Below, in pieces: positions 55,029-64,000 of a stretch of 64,000 nt of DNA (positions within the stretch are counted from its first letter, which is position 1; each line of letters opens with the position of its first letter). Location: assembly GCA_016715465.1 (NCBI GenBank), contig JADKAA010000029.1:1488001-1552000 (forward strand), read 5' to 3'. The stretch comes from Saprospiraceae bacterium (lineage in GTDB: Bacteria; Bacteroidota; Bacteroidia; Chitinophagales; Saprospiraceae). The notes below the pieces were generated by a model. The model did not search any database and had not been told where the DNA came from. It saw only the letters and a program-made list of their open reading frames with translations. The position numbers were made by a program, and so were the translations under genes.

Positions 55029-56138
55029 ATGAAACGAATACATTTTCTAATATTATTTACCTGCCTGCTTGGGACACTAAGGATGCAGGCATCTCTTCCG
55101 CCAGAAGATGTGGTGGAAGTAAGAAAAAAAATTACGAAAACTTTTGATGCTCCGCAAAATAAAACCATCAGTGCAGATAACCGGTATGGCAAGATTACGG
55201 TAGTGACGTACTCAGGCCAGCAGGTGAAATATGATGTGGACATCATTGCCTCAGCATCATCCAAATCCAAAGCCCAGGAGGAACTTGATCGCGTAAGCAT
55301 CGTATTTGAAGATCAGTCAACATCCGTATCAGCTGCCACGGAGATTGGAGATAAATCAGGATGGTTCAACTGGTCATGGTCCGGAAATGTAGATCTCGAA
55401 ATCAATTATACGGTATATGTCCCAGATCACCGAAAACTGAAACTGACCCAAAAATATGGCAACATTCTGCTTCCGGTTTACAATGGACCCTGCACCCTGG
55501 TCGCAGCCTACGGAAACATTGAAGCCTCTGACCTCAATGCCAATTACGACATCAGCATCCGCTATGGAAATGGAAGATTTGGCTGCATCAAAAATGGCAA
55601 CATCAACCTCAGATATTCCGATATAACCGCATCGAGTCTTGAAAATGCAAACGTGGAAAGAAAATATGGTAAAATGGTGGTGGAACATGCCAATAAACTC
55701 ACTGTAGTATCAAAATACTCTAATTATACGATAGGCAGTTGTGCTACGCTTAATTTTGATGGGGGTTACGACCAAGTAAACCTGCGTGAATCAGGTCCGA
55801 TGGTTTATGAAAACAAATATGGTGAGCTCGACCTGGGTACTGCCATCGGCAACATCACCATCATCGGTTCGTACCATTCCACTGCCATCAAGGAAATGAA
55901 GTCCACTGTGACAAATGTCAACATTGAAGGGAGCTATGGCAATGTCAGTCTTTCTTCCACTGGTGCATACAGCTATTATGTAGATGGCAAATACATTACC
56001 GTGAAAGAACCATCCGGAAGAGATCGCAGGGAAGATGAAGACGGAGGACATACTATGGTAAAAGGAAGTAAACGGGGAAATGGAGCTGGACCCAACGTAA
56101 ATATTACTGGAAATTATAATACCGTTGTGCTGCGCTAG
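55029..56138 (+). CDS. Exported DUF4097-like beta-solenoid protein
   Basis: A 369-residue exported protein with a signal peptide ending near LRMQA. The bulk is repeated short beta strands (KYGNILLPVYNGPCTL, then ANYDISIRYGNGRFG and IRYGN/LRYSD-type segments) typical of DUF4097 putative adhesin proteins, which form beta-helices. The C terminus is charged (RDRREDEDGG). It is the last gene of the sigma-factor cluster, ended by a terminator, so it may be a product controlled by that cluster. Function unknown. Confidence 0.75.
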   Translation: MKRIHFLILFTCLLGTLRMQASLPPEDVVEVRKKITKTFDAPQNKTISADNRYGKITVVTYSGQQVKYDVDIIASASSKSKAQEELDRVSIVFEDQSTSVSAATEIGDKSGWFNWSWSGNVDLEINYTVYVPDHRKLKLTQKYGNILLPVYNGPCTLVAAYGNIEASDLNANYDISIRYGNGRFGCIKNGNINLRYSDITASSLENANVERKYGKMVVEHANKLTVVSKYSNYTIGSCATLNFDGGYDQVNLRESGPMVYENKYGELDLGTAIGNITIIGSYHSTAIKEMKSTVTNVNIEGSYGNVSLSSTGAYSYYVDGKYITVKEPSGRDRREDEDGGHTMVKGSKRGNGAGPNVNITGNYNTVVLR

Positions 56139-56165
56139 AAAAATAATATAAAGTTTCATACGCAG

Positions 56166-56197
56166 GCACCTTGTTGTACAAGGTGCTTTTTTTTTGC
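56166..56197 (+). terminator. Rho-independent terminator of the sigma-factor cluster
   Basis: GCACCTTG (56166-56173) pairs perfectly with CAAGGTGC (56179-56186) around a five-base loop, followed by nine T. Confidence 0.9.
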
Positions 56198-56241
56198 CTT
56201 CAGTTTTAGGAACATAGTGGTTTCATTTAAAAATGTGATAT

Positions 56242-57537
56242 TTGTCAGCAAATCACTCATATGAAACACTTTTTTGTCTATTGTTATTAATCTGTCTGAC
56301 TTCACAAGCCAAAAGTCAGCAAACCATACTCCATTGCGGGAAACTGATCGATGTGGAAACAGGTACGATACTCACCCAAAAAAGCATTTTGGTTAACAAC
56401 GGCATCATTGACAAAGTTACAGACGGCTATGTCAGCCCTGCTGCCGGAGATGTGGTCATCGACCTGAAATCCAAGACGGTAATGCCAGGCCTCATGGACA
56501 TGCATGTGCACATCGAGCATGAATCGGGTCCGAAGAGGTACGAAGAAACATTCAGGGAGAATGACAGTTATGTGGCCCTCAAGGCTACCCAATATTGCGA
56601 ACGAACCCTGATGGCAGGCTTTACTACCGTGCGCGATCTTGGTGGTAGCGGAGTAAATGTTTCGCTCAGGGAGGCGGTAAATAACGGTTTCATAAAGGGA
56701 CCGAGAATTTATACCTGCGAAAAATCCATCGCCACTACAGGCGGTCACGCCGACCCAACCAACGGTGTCAAAGACGAGTACAAAGGAGACCCGGGTCCGC
56801 TGGAAGGCGTAATCAATAGTCCGGAAGAGGCGGCTAAGGCAGTGAGACAGCGATATAAAAATGGCGCCGACTGCATAAAGATCACATCTACCGGTGGTGT
56901 CTTAAGCGTGGCTTCTGATGGCAGTGGCCCCCAGTTTACGGTTGATGAAGTTGCGGCTGTCGTAAAGGCAGCCAATGATTATAATTTTGTAACAGCAGCA
57001 CATGCGCATGGCGTTGAAGGTATGAAACGCGCAGTCATGGGTGGCATACACAGTATAGAGCACGGTACTTTTATGGACGCGGAAGTAATGGCCATGATGA
57101 AAAAAAAAGGAACATACTATGTACCCACCATTGTTGCCGGAAAGTTTGTTGCAGAGAAGGCCAGGATTCCTGGATTTTATCCGGTGGTTATCGTACCCAA
57201 GGCGTTAAAAGTGGGGCCACAAATACAAAAGACATTTGCAGAAGCGTACAAAAATGGAGTTAAAATCGCATTTGGCACCGATTCAGGGGTAAGCATCCAT
57301 GGAGAAAATGCCAAAGAGTTTGTATACATGGTGGAAGCCGGTATGAAGCCCATGGAAGCCATCCAGGCTGCCACCAAAAATGCAGCTGACCTCCTCAGGA
57401 TCTATGACAAAGGAGGAAGTATAGCCCCTGGAAAATGGGCCGACATCATTGCCGTTGATGAAGATCCAACCCAAAACATAGTAACCATGCTGAAGGTATC
57501 TTTTGTAATGAAAAATGGCATAGTCTATAAGAAATGA
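56242..57537 (+). CDS. Exported amidohydrolase, signal peptide frameshifted
   Basis: Metal-dependent hydrolase of the amidohydrolase superfamily, about 420 residues. Metal ligands are expected in MDMHVHIEHE (HxH), AHAHGVEG and IHSIEHGT, with the Asp in FGTDSGVSIHG; a KITSTGG stretch may hold the carbamylated Lys seen in related prolidase-like enzymes. In the open frame the protein begins at a TTG (56242) without a normal start. An ATG at 56261 gives MKHFF and then shifts; one more T in the T6 run (56270-56275) gives MKHFFCLLLLICLTSQAKS, a good signal peptide. I therefore suspect an indel there. It overlaps the next gene by four bases. Confidence 0.8.
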   Translation: MSANHSYETLFCLLLLICLTSQAKSQQTILHCGKLIDVETGTILTQKSILVNNGIIDKVTDGYVSPAAGDVVIDLKSKTVMPGLMDMHVHIEHESGPKRYEETFRENDSYVALKATQYCERTLMAGFTTVRDLGGSGVNVSLREAVNNGFIKGPRIYTCEKSIATTGGHADPTNGVKDEYKGDPGPLEGVINSPEEAAKAVRQRYKNGADCIKITSTGGVLSVASDGSGPQFTVDEVAAVVKAANDYNFVTAAHAHGVEGMKRAVMGGIHSIEHGTFMDAEVMAMMKKKGTYYVPTIVAGKFVAEKARIPGFYPVVIVPKALKVGPQIQKTFAEAYKNGVKIAFGTDSGVSIHGENAKEFVYMVEAGMKPMEAIQAATKNAADLLRIYDKGGSIAPGKWADIIAVDEDPTQNIVTMLKVSFVMKNGIVYKK

Positions 57538-58859
57538 ATACGGTTCTGAACAGGAATCGGATCATTACTGTTTTTGCTACCTTATTATTCCTGGGTGGCT
57601 TATATGTATTAAATCATTTGGTCACCCAGCATGAAACCACGGCCATAATGGTGGCTTATGCCGCGTGTTTTGGGGCTTCAATGGTTTTAACTTTTGCCCT
57701 TCCTTCATCCAATGAATACAAGCTGGGCCTTATGGTCGTGGCATTGACCATCTGCATCACGGGATTCCCCGCCCTTTCGGATGATGTGTATCGATTTGTT
57801 TGGGACGGACACCTTATACACGAGGGCATAAGTCCCTACCGGTTTACGCCAGCGACATGGCTAAACAACCATGAAACAAGTCCTTACACCGAACTCTTTC
57901 CGAAACTGAATTCTCCCCATTATTTTAGTGTTTATCCGCTGGTTTGTCAATTCATCTTTGGACTTTCCACCTGGTTTTCAAAATCAATCCAGGATGCGGC
58001 GTTGACGATGAAGCTGGTGTATTGTGTTTTCCACCTGAATGGTTTGTATTTTGCCCGCCTTTGGAGCAAAAGCAGTGGTTTTGAATTCACGAAATTCTGG
58101 GGGTATTACCTCAACCCCCTGGTCCTGGTGGAAGGCATAGGAAATCTACATGGCGAAGTAATCATGGTGGGTTTACTGATTCCCGCATTTTATTACTTAA
58201 GTCTGCATAAAACGGTAAAAGCTGCCATTTTCATGGCATTGGCCATAGCTACAAAACTATTACCCCTGATGCTTTTACCCTGGGTGTTTTTTACAATGAA
58301 GGGAAAGTCAAAAGGGATTTATTTTTCCACGCTGGGTGTTTCTCTGATCCTGCTATTTATTCCGGTTTTGTGGCCGGCAAATCTGATGGGATTTTCAGAC
58401 AGCCTTGACCTGTATTTTCGAAAATTTGAATTCAACGCCAGCATTTATTATGTGCTGAGATGGATGGGCACCTTGCTTACAGGACATAACCTTATTCAAT
58501 TCATTGGTCCGGGCTTGGGTTTGATGGCGACCACAGCCATCCTTTATGTATCATGGCAATCAAGATACCACCATGGAAATGCAGTTAACATGTCCGTTGC
58601 TTTCATGACCATCCTAATTATTTACATCCTGGCCGGAACAACGATTCATCCCTGGTACCTTATGCTGCCGCTTTTCTGGTCCGTGCTTACACCTTACCGG
58701 TATATGTGGATTTGGTCATATCTTATTACCTGGACATATATAAGTTATCAACCGGAAGGGTTTAAGGAAAATCTGTGGCTGGTGTTTTTTGAGTATGTGG
58801 TAGTGCTGGTTATTGGAGTCTGGGAGTTAAAATACTGGAGCAGCAAGAGACTTAATTAA
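57534..58859 (+). CDS. Polytopic membrane glycosyltransferase-like protein
   Basis: A 441-residue protein with 10 or more predicted helices. An Asp-Asp pair in the first extracytoplasmic loop (LSDDVYRFVWDGHLIHEGISP) followed by a PYTELFPKLNSPHYFSVYPL stretch is typical of GT-C fold mannosyltransferase-like or DUF2029-type proteins, which use a polyprenyl-phosphate sugar. The specific reaction cannot be told. It starts inside the stop of the amidohydrolase gene (ATGA overlap), so the two are translationally coupled, and it ends at a terminator. Confidence 0.7.
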   Translation: MNTVLNRNRIITVFATLLFLGGLYVLNHLVTQHETTAIMVAYAACFGASMVLTFALPSSNEYKLGLMVVALTICITGFPALSDDVYRFVWDGHLIHEGISPYRFTPATWLNNHETSPYTELFPKLNSPHYFSVYPLVCQFIFGLSTWFSKSIQDAALTMKLVYCVFHLNGLYFARLWSKSSGFEFTKFWGYYLNPLVLVEGIGNLHGEVIMVGLLIPAFYYLSLHKTVKAAIFMALAIATKLLPLMLLPWVFFTMKGKSKGIYFSTLGVSLILLFIPVLWPANLMGFSDSLDLYFRKFEFNASIYYVLRWMGTLLTGHNLIQFIGPGLGLMATTAILYVSWQSRYHHGNAVNMSVAFMTILIIYILAGTTIHPWYLMLPLFWSVLTPYRYMWIWSYLITWTYISYQPEGFKENLWLVFFEYVVVLVIGVWELKYWSSKRLN

Positions 58860-58867
58860 ACAAAAAA

Positions 58868-58887
58868 CCCCGACAAAATCATCGGGG
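58868..58887. terminator. Bidirectional terminator
   Basis: CCCCGA (58868-58873) pairs with TCGGGG (58882-58887) between convergent genes. A-rich DNA (AAAAAA at 58862-58867) on one side and a TAAAAT stretch on the other suit termination, best in the minus direction. Confidence 0.75.
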
Positions 58888-58910
58888 TAAAATCAAGAGA
58901 ATTACAAAAC

Positions 58911-61307
58911 TTATTCTTTATACAAAAGGATGTGGCTCGATTTGAATTTCGATGCAATTTTAAAAATAAAAATTGAATTTACCATATTGCTTACAAAAAT
59001 ATTGTGAACATTTTTTTCATTGCTAAATTTAATTTGGTTTTCCCGGCGAAATAACCTACCAGAAATATCGTAAATTTCCAAATCGACTTCCTCATTTTTA
59101 TCGCCAAAATATTGGATAACCAAATAATCTTTTACCGGATTGGGTCCGACTTTAAAATTGCCTTCTTCCCAGTCATGGGTGCCGGAAATCACCACTGCCT
59201 TTTCCACTGAGCAAGCTGCCGAATCCAGTACACGGATGGTATGTGTTCCCATGACAATTCCTTCGAATACCGAATCTGACTGAATGGTGGAAATGGTGTC
59301 CAGGTAATACTGGTAAGGGCGCCTGCCTCCCTGAACAGCAGCGGACAAGATATAACTGCCATTTCCCGATTCGGTAACGACTATGTCTTCAATGATCAGT
59401 TCATCCGGTTGACTGACAGTGACTAAAAATTCCGTTCTGCATTGATTGTTGTCTAAGATTAAGGCCCTGTATTCACCTGCAGGCAGGTCTGTAAAATCCG
59501 GACTGATTCTGAAGTTCTGTCCGTCAATGGAATAAAAATAGGGCGGAATCCCTCCTGTAGCCGGCATAGAAATAGAGCCATCCTCCTTCGCATAACAGCT
59601 TGCATCTTTCACCAAAATATTTGTTGCAATCGGCGTTGGTTCAGCCATAAAAAACGAGTCCAATTTTGTACAGCCATTGTAATCAGATATACGCAGGGTG
59701 TATTTGCCGGCCCGCAGTGAATCAAAGTATCCCGTATCCTGAAGTATCGAATCCAGTTGAAACAGATAGGGTGGCCTTCCCCCTGTGAGCAATACATCAA
59801 TGGACCCGTTTGCCATCCCATGGCAAGAAATGGTTGAAAAGTATAAAGCTCCGCTCAAAAGCGGTGGCGATGAAATTTCAGCAGTTAATTCCAGCTGGCA
59901 TTGTTTGTCATCCTTGATGGTGATATGATATTGACCATTGACCAAATTGGTAAATGGCTGTAAAACACCAAACGCTGATCCATTAATGGCCGCCAGATAT
60001 TTACCGGAAGGCGCTGTCCCGCCTGACACATATATAAGGATTATACCGGACGAATCCCCAAAACAAAGATTGGGGACAATATTGGTTGAGTCTATTACCA
60101 GTGCCGAGGGTTGGTTGAGGGTATCAGATACCGTTGTCTGAATGTTGGCGGCATCTGTAATGGATATTATATAGGTGCCTGAGGAAAGTTGGGTAAACGT
60201 TCCTGTCTGGTTGGATTGTGTACCCATGGTAAATGTATATGGAGGGATGCCACCTAATGCCTCAACCACAATGCTGCCTGTGTTAAATCCAAAACATTCC
60301 GGATCTGTTGATGACAAAATGACGGCTGAAAGTGGAGCTACGTTGCACATGGATTCTCCGGAGAACAGGAGCGAACTTCTGACACCCATCATGATGGCGC
60401 GCATGTGATTTGCCTGCATGGCTGAAAAGGCATTCATACAGGCGTCATCTGCATAATCCATATAATTCATAAACATATCCCCACTATTGGTACAACTGGG
60501 ACTTGGATGTACCGGACAACCAAAATTTTCATCATCCTGCAAAGGTGTATCCTCGAAACCGTCATCTGAATTACACCCTGATGATTTCCAAATATGCTGG
60601 ATGCCCAAATAATGGCCCACTTCATGCGTGGCAGTGCGACCGAGGTTAAAAGGAGCCTCAGCTCCTGAACCCGGACCACCAAAGGCGGTGTAATTGATCA
60701 CCACTCCATCCAAAACGGCATTGGGTAAAGAATTTGTAGAAGGAATGTACGCGTAACCCAGGTCTTCGACATCGGCTATCCAAATATTAAGGTAGCTTGA
60801 CCTTGGCCATCCTGTCTCACTCTTAATGTTGAATTCTTCCTCGTCAAAGTTATCGTTGGTTGCAAAACGTGTAATACCGACTGTGGGATTGCCATCGGGG
60901 TCAACGGAAGCCATACAAAATTGTATCATAGGGTTGCCGGCAGCAAAAACCGCTGGTGTGTGGGTGGTATCTGCATTGTTTCTGGAGAAATCACGGTTGA
61001 GTACCTCGAGTTGTGACAGGATCCTGGATACACTGATGTTGTTGCCCTGTCCCACCGGAGTGCCGGGGGTATGCACTACAATGATATGAACCGGAATAAA
61101 AATAGGTGCACTTCTTTGTCCGGCATTTACCTGAGGTCTTTGTTTACCCGGCATAAAGTCATCTTCTATTTGCTGTAACAAAGCCGGTTGAAAGGACTTG
61201 TACTTTTGCATATGATGATCTGAACCACAACGCGAAACCTGTTGGCCTGGCAGCATACCATACCAAAAGGCAAAAAACAGCAATGTGGTGATTCGTCCTA
61301 TCCTCAT
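58911..61307 (-). CDS. M43 family metalloprotease with SprB repeats and T9SS tail
   Basis: Secreted protease of 798 residues. After a signal peptide (to about 20) is the cytophagalysin-type catalytic domain (about 60-310) with zinc motif HEVGHYLGIQH at 228-238 and Met-turn FMNYMDYADD. Next come at least five SprB-like repeats, seen as GGIPPYTF, GGRPPYLF, GGIPPYFYS and GGRRPYQYY, which in Flavobacterium SprB adhesins form beta-rich stalks. The C terminus is a T9SS type A sorting domain (VGPNPVKDYLVIQY). It should be exported through T9SS to the surface. Its promoter TATCTTTG lies 16 bases upstream. Confidence 0.88.
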   Translation of the reverse strand: MRIGRITTLLFFAFWYGMLPGQQVSRCGSDHHMQKYKSFQPALLQQIEDDFMPGKQRPQVNAGQRSAPIFIPVHIIVVHTPGTPVGQGNNISVSRILSQLEVLNRDFSRNNADTTHTPAVFAAGNPMIQFCMASVDPDGNPTVGITRFATNDNFDEEEFNIKSETGWPRSSYLNIWIADVEDLGYAYIPSTNSLPNAVLDGVVINYTAFGGPGSGAEAPFNLGRTATHEVGHYLGIQHIWKSSGCNSDDGFEDTPLQDDENFGCPVHPSPSCTNSGDMFMNYMDYADDACMNAFSAMQANHMRAIMMGVRSSLLFSGESMCNVAPLSAVILSSTDPECFGFNTGSIVVEALGGIPPYTFTMGTQSNQTGTFTQLSSGTYIISITDAANIQTTVSDTLNQPSALVIDSTNIVPNLCFGDSSGIILIYVSGGTAPSGKYLAAINGSAFGVLQPFTNLVNGQYHITIKDDKQCQLELTAEISSPPLLSGALYFSTISCHGMANGSIDVLLTGGRPPYLFQLDSILQDTGYFDSLRAGKYTLRISDYNGCTKLDSFFMAEPTPIATNILVKDASCYAKEDGSISMPATGGIPPYFYSIDGQNFRISPDFTDLPAGEYRALILDNNQCRTEFLVTVSQPDELIIEDIVVTESGNGSYILSAAVQGGRRPYQYYLDTISTIQSDSVFEGIVMGTHTIRVLDSAACSVEKAVVISGTHDWEEGNFKVGPNPVKDYLVIQYFGDKNEEVDLEIYDISGRLFRRENQIKFSNEKNVHNIFVSNMVNSIFIFKIASKFKSSHILLYKE

Positions 61308-61322
61308 TCACGGAAATTATTT

Positions 61323-61330
61323 CAAAGATA
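61323..61330 (-). promoter_or_regulatory. -7 promoter element of the M43/SprB gene
   Basis: TATCTTTG on the minus strand matches TAnnTTTG, 16 bases before the ATG at 61307. Confidence 0.55.
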
Positions 61331-61394
61331 CAACAAGCCAAAACAAATAAAAAGTCCCGGAAACGTCAAAAAAGAGTAACTGGCTGTCCGTAAA

Positions 61395-61679
61395 CTACAT
61401 GCCATTGATCACAGAGAACAACCCATAGAGCATGAGGGGAATCACTGAAAAGCAAGCCATGACCCAGTAAAATTTATATCCCACATGAGAATTATCGAGC
61501 TTGTCGGCCATAAAAGCGATGAGGAGTACGGCAAGAAAAATGGGACTGAGCACAACGGTCAGCAGTTTGGCAATGTATGGATTAAATACCCACCAGAGGG
61601 TAAAAAAGATGGCTTCTACCAAAGACCACTCCCAAACAGATATTTGTTTTATTCTATCTAACATAATTGCCGGCTGCAT
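61395..61679 (-). CDS. Small membrane protein of unknown function
   Basis: A 94-residue protein with three predicted helices (about 18-36, 37-57, 70-90) and a short polar N terminus. I do not recognise a family. Codon use is ordinary for the window and the frame starts with a standard ATG, which supports a real gene; an ATG five codons in (MLDRIKQIS) is an alternative start. No operon partner. Confidence 0.6.
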   Translation of the reverse strand: MQPAIMLDRIKQISVWEWSLVEAIFFTLWWVFNPYIAKLLTVVLSPIFLAVLLIAFMADKLDNSHVGYKFYWVMACFSVIPLMLYGLFSVINGM

Positions 61680-61834
61680 AAAATGATGACAATACGATAT
61701 AAAAGTAATAAAAATTGAGAAAGATCGGGCGAAACCGACTTGCCGGCAATCAATATGGTTTATTGACCCACAAAATATGTGGGGGGTTGGTGAACTAATC
61801 GATAGTCAGATTCCGTTTGAGCTAAAAACAGGAT

Positions 61835-62320
61835 ATGGCGGTGAAAGTTGTAATGGCACTTTTAATGGTTAGTTTAGTCAGTGCAATTGATATGCAAGCA
61901 CAGACGAAAGCACAGCTTATCCAGCAGGCTGATTCCACATATCAGAGCAATATTTTGAAATCGAGGTTAAATGGTGTTTACATTCCCAAAGACCTTGAAG
62001 ATGCTTTTCTCGAACTCGATAGACTGTCCCCTAAGGATGCACTGGATAAAATAAAGGCAGAAGATGAAAACTACATTGCCAGAAAACTCCACTTTGGTCT
62101 TGGCAGGTGGATGGCCTATAATTGGAATTTTGATGAAGGCTCACGCTTTTCGCATTACCTGAAAGGACTGGGGCTATTTCATTCAGAAGACATGATCGAT
62201 TTTATGCTTATCTCCTATCATCGATATCTGAATCAAAGACCACAACAAATAGAAGAACGGATTAAAAATTACCGGGCGATGAGAGAAAAGAAGGATAAAA
62301 TGAAAGTAAAAACCCAATAG
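61835..62320 (+). CDS. DUF6794 domain protein
   Basis: A 161-residue exported protein: signal peptide ending near MQAQ (about 22), then a DUF6794-like domain marked by YIPKDLEDAFLELD, RKLHFGLGRWMAYNW and GLFHSEDMIDFMLISYHRYL. The C-terminal stretch is charged. Function unknown. It stands alone between the small membrane protein and topA. Confidence 0.75.
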   Translation: MAVKVVMALLMVSLVSAIDMQAQTKAQLIQQADSTYQSNILKSRLNGVYIPKDLEDAFLELDRLSPKDALDKIKAEDENYIARKLHFGLGRWMAYNWNFDEGSRFSHYLKGLGLFHSEDMIDFMLISYHRYLNQRPQQIEERIKNYRAMREKKDKMKVKTQ

Positions 62321-62688
62321 AACGATTGATTGCCGGCTTACCATGTGGTTAATGTCGAAAAGAATTGGTCTTTTGTGAACTGCCTTATTTATATCCCATG
62401 GTTGACTCTTTTGTCCAAAATTCTTCAAAATGAGGGTTCTGATTATTTTATATATCTTGTGCCTTGAACCAATAAAACCCTGACCTTTTCGATAGAAAAA
62501 TAAAATCATTAACATCCGATAAGGGTAGAATGCGTGGTGAATAATGCACCAATTCAGTTGTCTTTTAATACCTTTGCGCAGTTTTTTCAACAAAAGCTAC
62601 ATTTAATTTATATAAAATATTATTTTTGTGATGTTTATATATTTTATAATTTTATAACATATAATAAACAAACAATAAAAAGTCATCC
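62321..62688. other. Intergenic region upstream of topA
   Basis: About 370 bases, AT-rich towards topA. No gene, RNA or clear repeat seen; an open frame on the minus strand (62183-62593) is not supported by any protein feature. Confidence 0.45.
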
Positions 62689-64000
62689 ATGGCAAAAAAA
62701 TTATTGATTGTGGAATCGCCTGCGAAGGCAAAAACCATAGAAAAATATCTCGGAGACGAATTTTTTGTGAAGTCAAGTTTTGGACACGTAAGGGATCTCG
62801 ACAAAGGCAACAAAGGTGTTTTGGTAGATAAAAATTTTGAAGCCAACTACATCATCTCTCCGGAGAAGACAAGGGTGGTTAAAGAACTCAGGGAATCCAA
62901 AAGTAAGGCATCAGAGGTTTGGCTTGCGACGGATGAGGACCGTGAAGGAGAAGCTATTTCCTGGCACTTGTGTGAAGTACTCAACCTGGATCCCAAGAGT
63001 ACAAAACGGATTGTATTTAGTGAGATCACCAAGCCGGCATTGCAAAAAGCCATCTCAGAACCCCGTACGGTTGACATCGACCTGGTGAATGCACAGCAGG
63101 CCAGGAGAATCCTCGACAGGCTGGTAGGTTTTGAACTTTCTGAAGTATTGTGGCGTAAGGTAAAAGGCAAACTATCTGCAGGGCGTGTTCAATCCGTTGC
63201 CGTAAGGTTGGTGGTAGAAAGAGAAAGAGAGATTACTGCATTTGATTCCACACCCTATTTCAAGGTAAATGCGCTTTTTGATGTCATGAATGACCGGGGA
63301 GAAAAAGTGAGTCTCAAGGCAGAATTGGTAAAAAAACTCGATGAGATCAAAGAAGCGGAGGACTTCATTCAAAAATGCAATGGTGCCGCCTTTACGATAA
63401 AAAGCATTGAGAAAAAGCCCACCAAACGCAGTCCGGCAGCACCCTTTACGACTTCTACGCTACAGCAGGAGGCCAGTCGTAAGTTGTATTTTGGGGTTAA
63501 CCGCACCATGCAGATTGCGCAGAAATTGTATGAGGCCGGACACATTACCTATATGAGGACAGATTCAACCAACCTGGGTGAAACAGCCATTAACGGCATT
63601 GTCAAAGAAATCGAATCGAGCTTCGGCAAAGAATTTATCAAACTTCGAAAATACAAGTCTAAAACCGCAAACGCGCAGGAGGCCCACGAAGCCATCAGGC
63701 CCACTTATTTTGAAAAGAAAAATGTAAGTGGTGACCGCGATGAACAGCGACTTTACGAACTGATCTGGAAACGCACACTGGCCTCGCAGATGGCAGACGC
63801 TGAACTTGAAAAGACCATCGTAACCATAGGCATATCCACTTTGAAAGATACTTACCTGCAGGCCGAAGGCGAGGTGATGAAATTTGAGGGCTTCTTAAAA
63901 GTCTATATGGAATCATCCGACGAAGATGAAAATGAAGAAGTAAAAGGCATGCTTCCCCCATTAAAAAATGGGCAAACACTTGACCTCGACAAGATGACGG
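62689..64000 (+). CDS. topA: DNA topoisomerase I (type IA), 5' part
   Basis: Relaxes negative supercoils by single-strand passage. The first 437 codons are in the window and the frame is open at the edge. The Toprim domain is at the N terminus (KKLLIVESPAKAKTIEKYL, then ATDEDREGEAISWHL with the acidic metal-binding DxD-type residues). The type IA catalytic domain follows, with LDRLVGFELSEVLW, GRVQSVAVRLVVERE, and the active-site tyrosine in the motif ITYMRTDST near residue 289. The ATG at 62689 gives the normal start MAKKLLIVESPAKAK. C-terminal zinc or basic domains would lie beyond the window. Confidence 0.95.
   Translation, partial: MAKKLLIVESPAKAKTIEKYLGDEFFVKSSFGHVRDLDKGNKGVLVDKNFEANYIISPEKTRVVKELRESKSKASEVWLATDEDREGEAISWHLCEVLNLDPKSTKRIVFSEITKPALQKAISEPRTVDIDLVNAQQARRILDRLVGFELSEVLWRKVKGKLSAGRVQSVAVRLVVEREREITAFDSTPYFKVNALFDVMNDRGEKVSLKAELVKKLDEIKEAEDFIQKCNGAAFTIKSIEKKPTKRSPAAPFTTSTLQQEASRKLYFGVNRTMQIAQKLYEAGHITYMRTDSTNLGETAINGIVKEIESSFGKEFIKLRKYKSKTANAQEAHEAIRPTYFEKKNVSGDRDEQRLYELIWKRTLASQMADAELEKTIVTIGISTLKDTYLQAEGEVMKFEGFLKVYMESSDEDENEEVKGMLPPLKNGQTLDLDKMT

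Overview
This is a chromosomal segment of a Bacteroidota member, probably of the Saprospiraceae/Chitinophagia type. The signs are four proteins with the style or tail of type IX secretion (T9SS) cargo, a GLPGLI-family protein beside an outer-membrane beta-barrel protein, a type III glutamine synthetase, a PadR/PspC pair, a membrane pyrophosphatase, and repeated use of the Bacteroidota -7 promoter motif TAnnTTTG just upstream of starts. Species cannot be fixed from the sequence alone.

Layout. 0-10 kb holds a broken zinc metalloprotease start, metX, an outer-membrane protein with a GLPGLI partner, an acyltransferase plus enoyl-CoA hydratase pair, DUF423, ung, an amino-acid permease and coaD. 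10-15 kb is one 1502-residue surface protein built from DUF11-like and SdrD B-like domains with a T9SS tail. 15-26 kb is housekeeping: tRNA-Val, a thioredoxin-like lipoprotein, dnaA, a 5'-nucleotidase split into two genes, an IscA-type protein, a glucosaminidase/LysM protein, a DUF937 gene, an M43 protease and gpmI. 26-36 kb has a Uma2 protein, a decayed IS4-type element, PBP1A, a TraB/GumN protein and the pyrophosphatase. 35.5-47.7 kb is the accessory part: two IS110-family elements, an AT-rich block of secreted proteins, aspS, an esterase, and many short intergenic repeats. 47.7-64 kb has PadR/PspC, an HTH-Fic protein, glnN, an ECF sigma factor cluster, an amidohydrolase with a membrane glycosyltransferase, a large M43/SprB/T9SS protease and the start of topA.

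Three things stand out. First, both IS110 elements carry, upstream of the recombinase, a conserved non-coding left end with an 11-bp perfect stem whose base pairs covary between the copies; this is the place and form expected of a bridge RNA. Second, there is a set of intergenic hairpin repeats whose stems differ in sequence but stay complementary, often placed directly after stop codons and preceded by short tandem repeats, one of them a five-run G-quadruplex motif. Third, otherwise conserved genes (metalloprotease, DUF937, DUF4199, amidohydrolase) and all three transposase genes are broken mostly at short A/T homopolymers. Most of these breaks would be repaired by adding a single A or T. That pattern suggests systematic sequence error as much as real decay, so the 'broken' IS110 genes may be intact in the organism.
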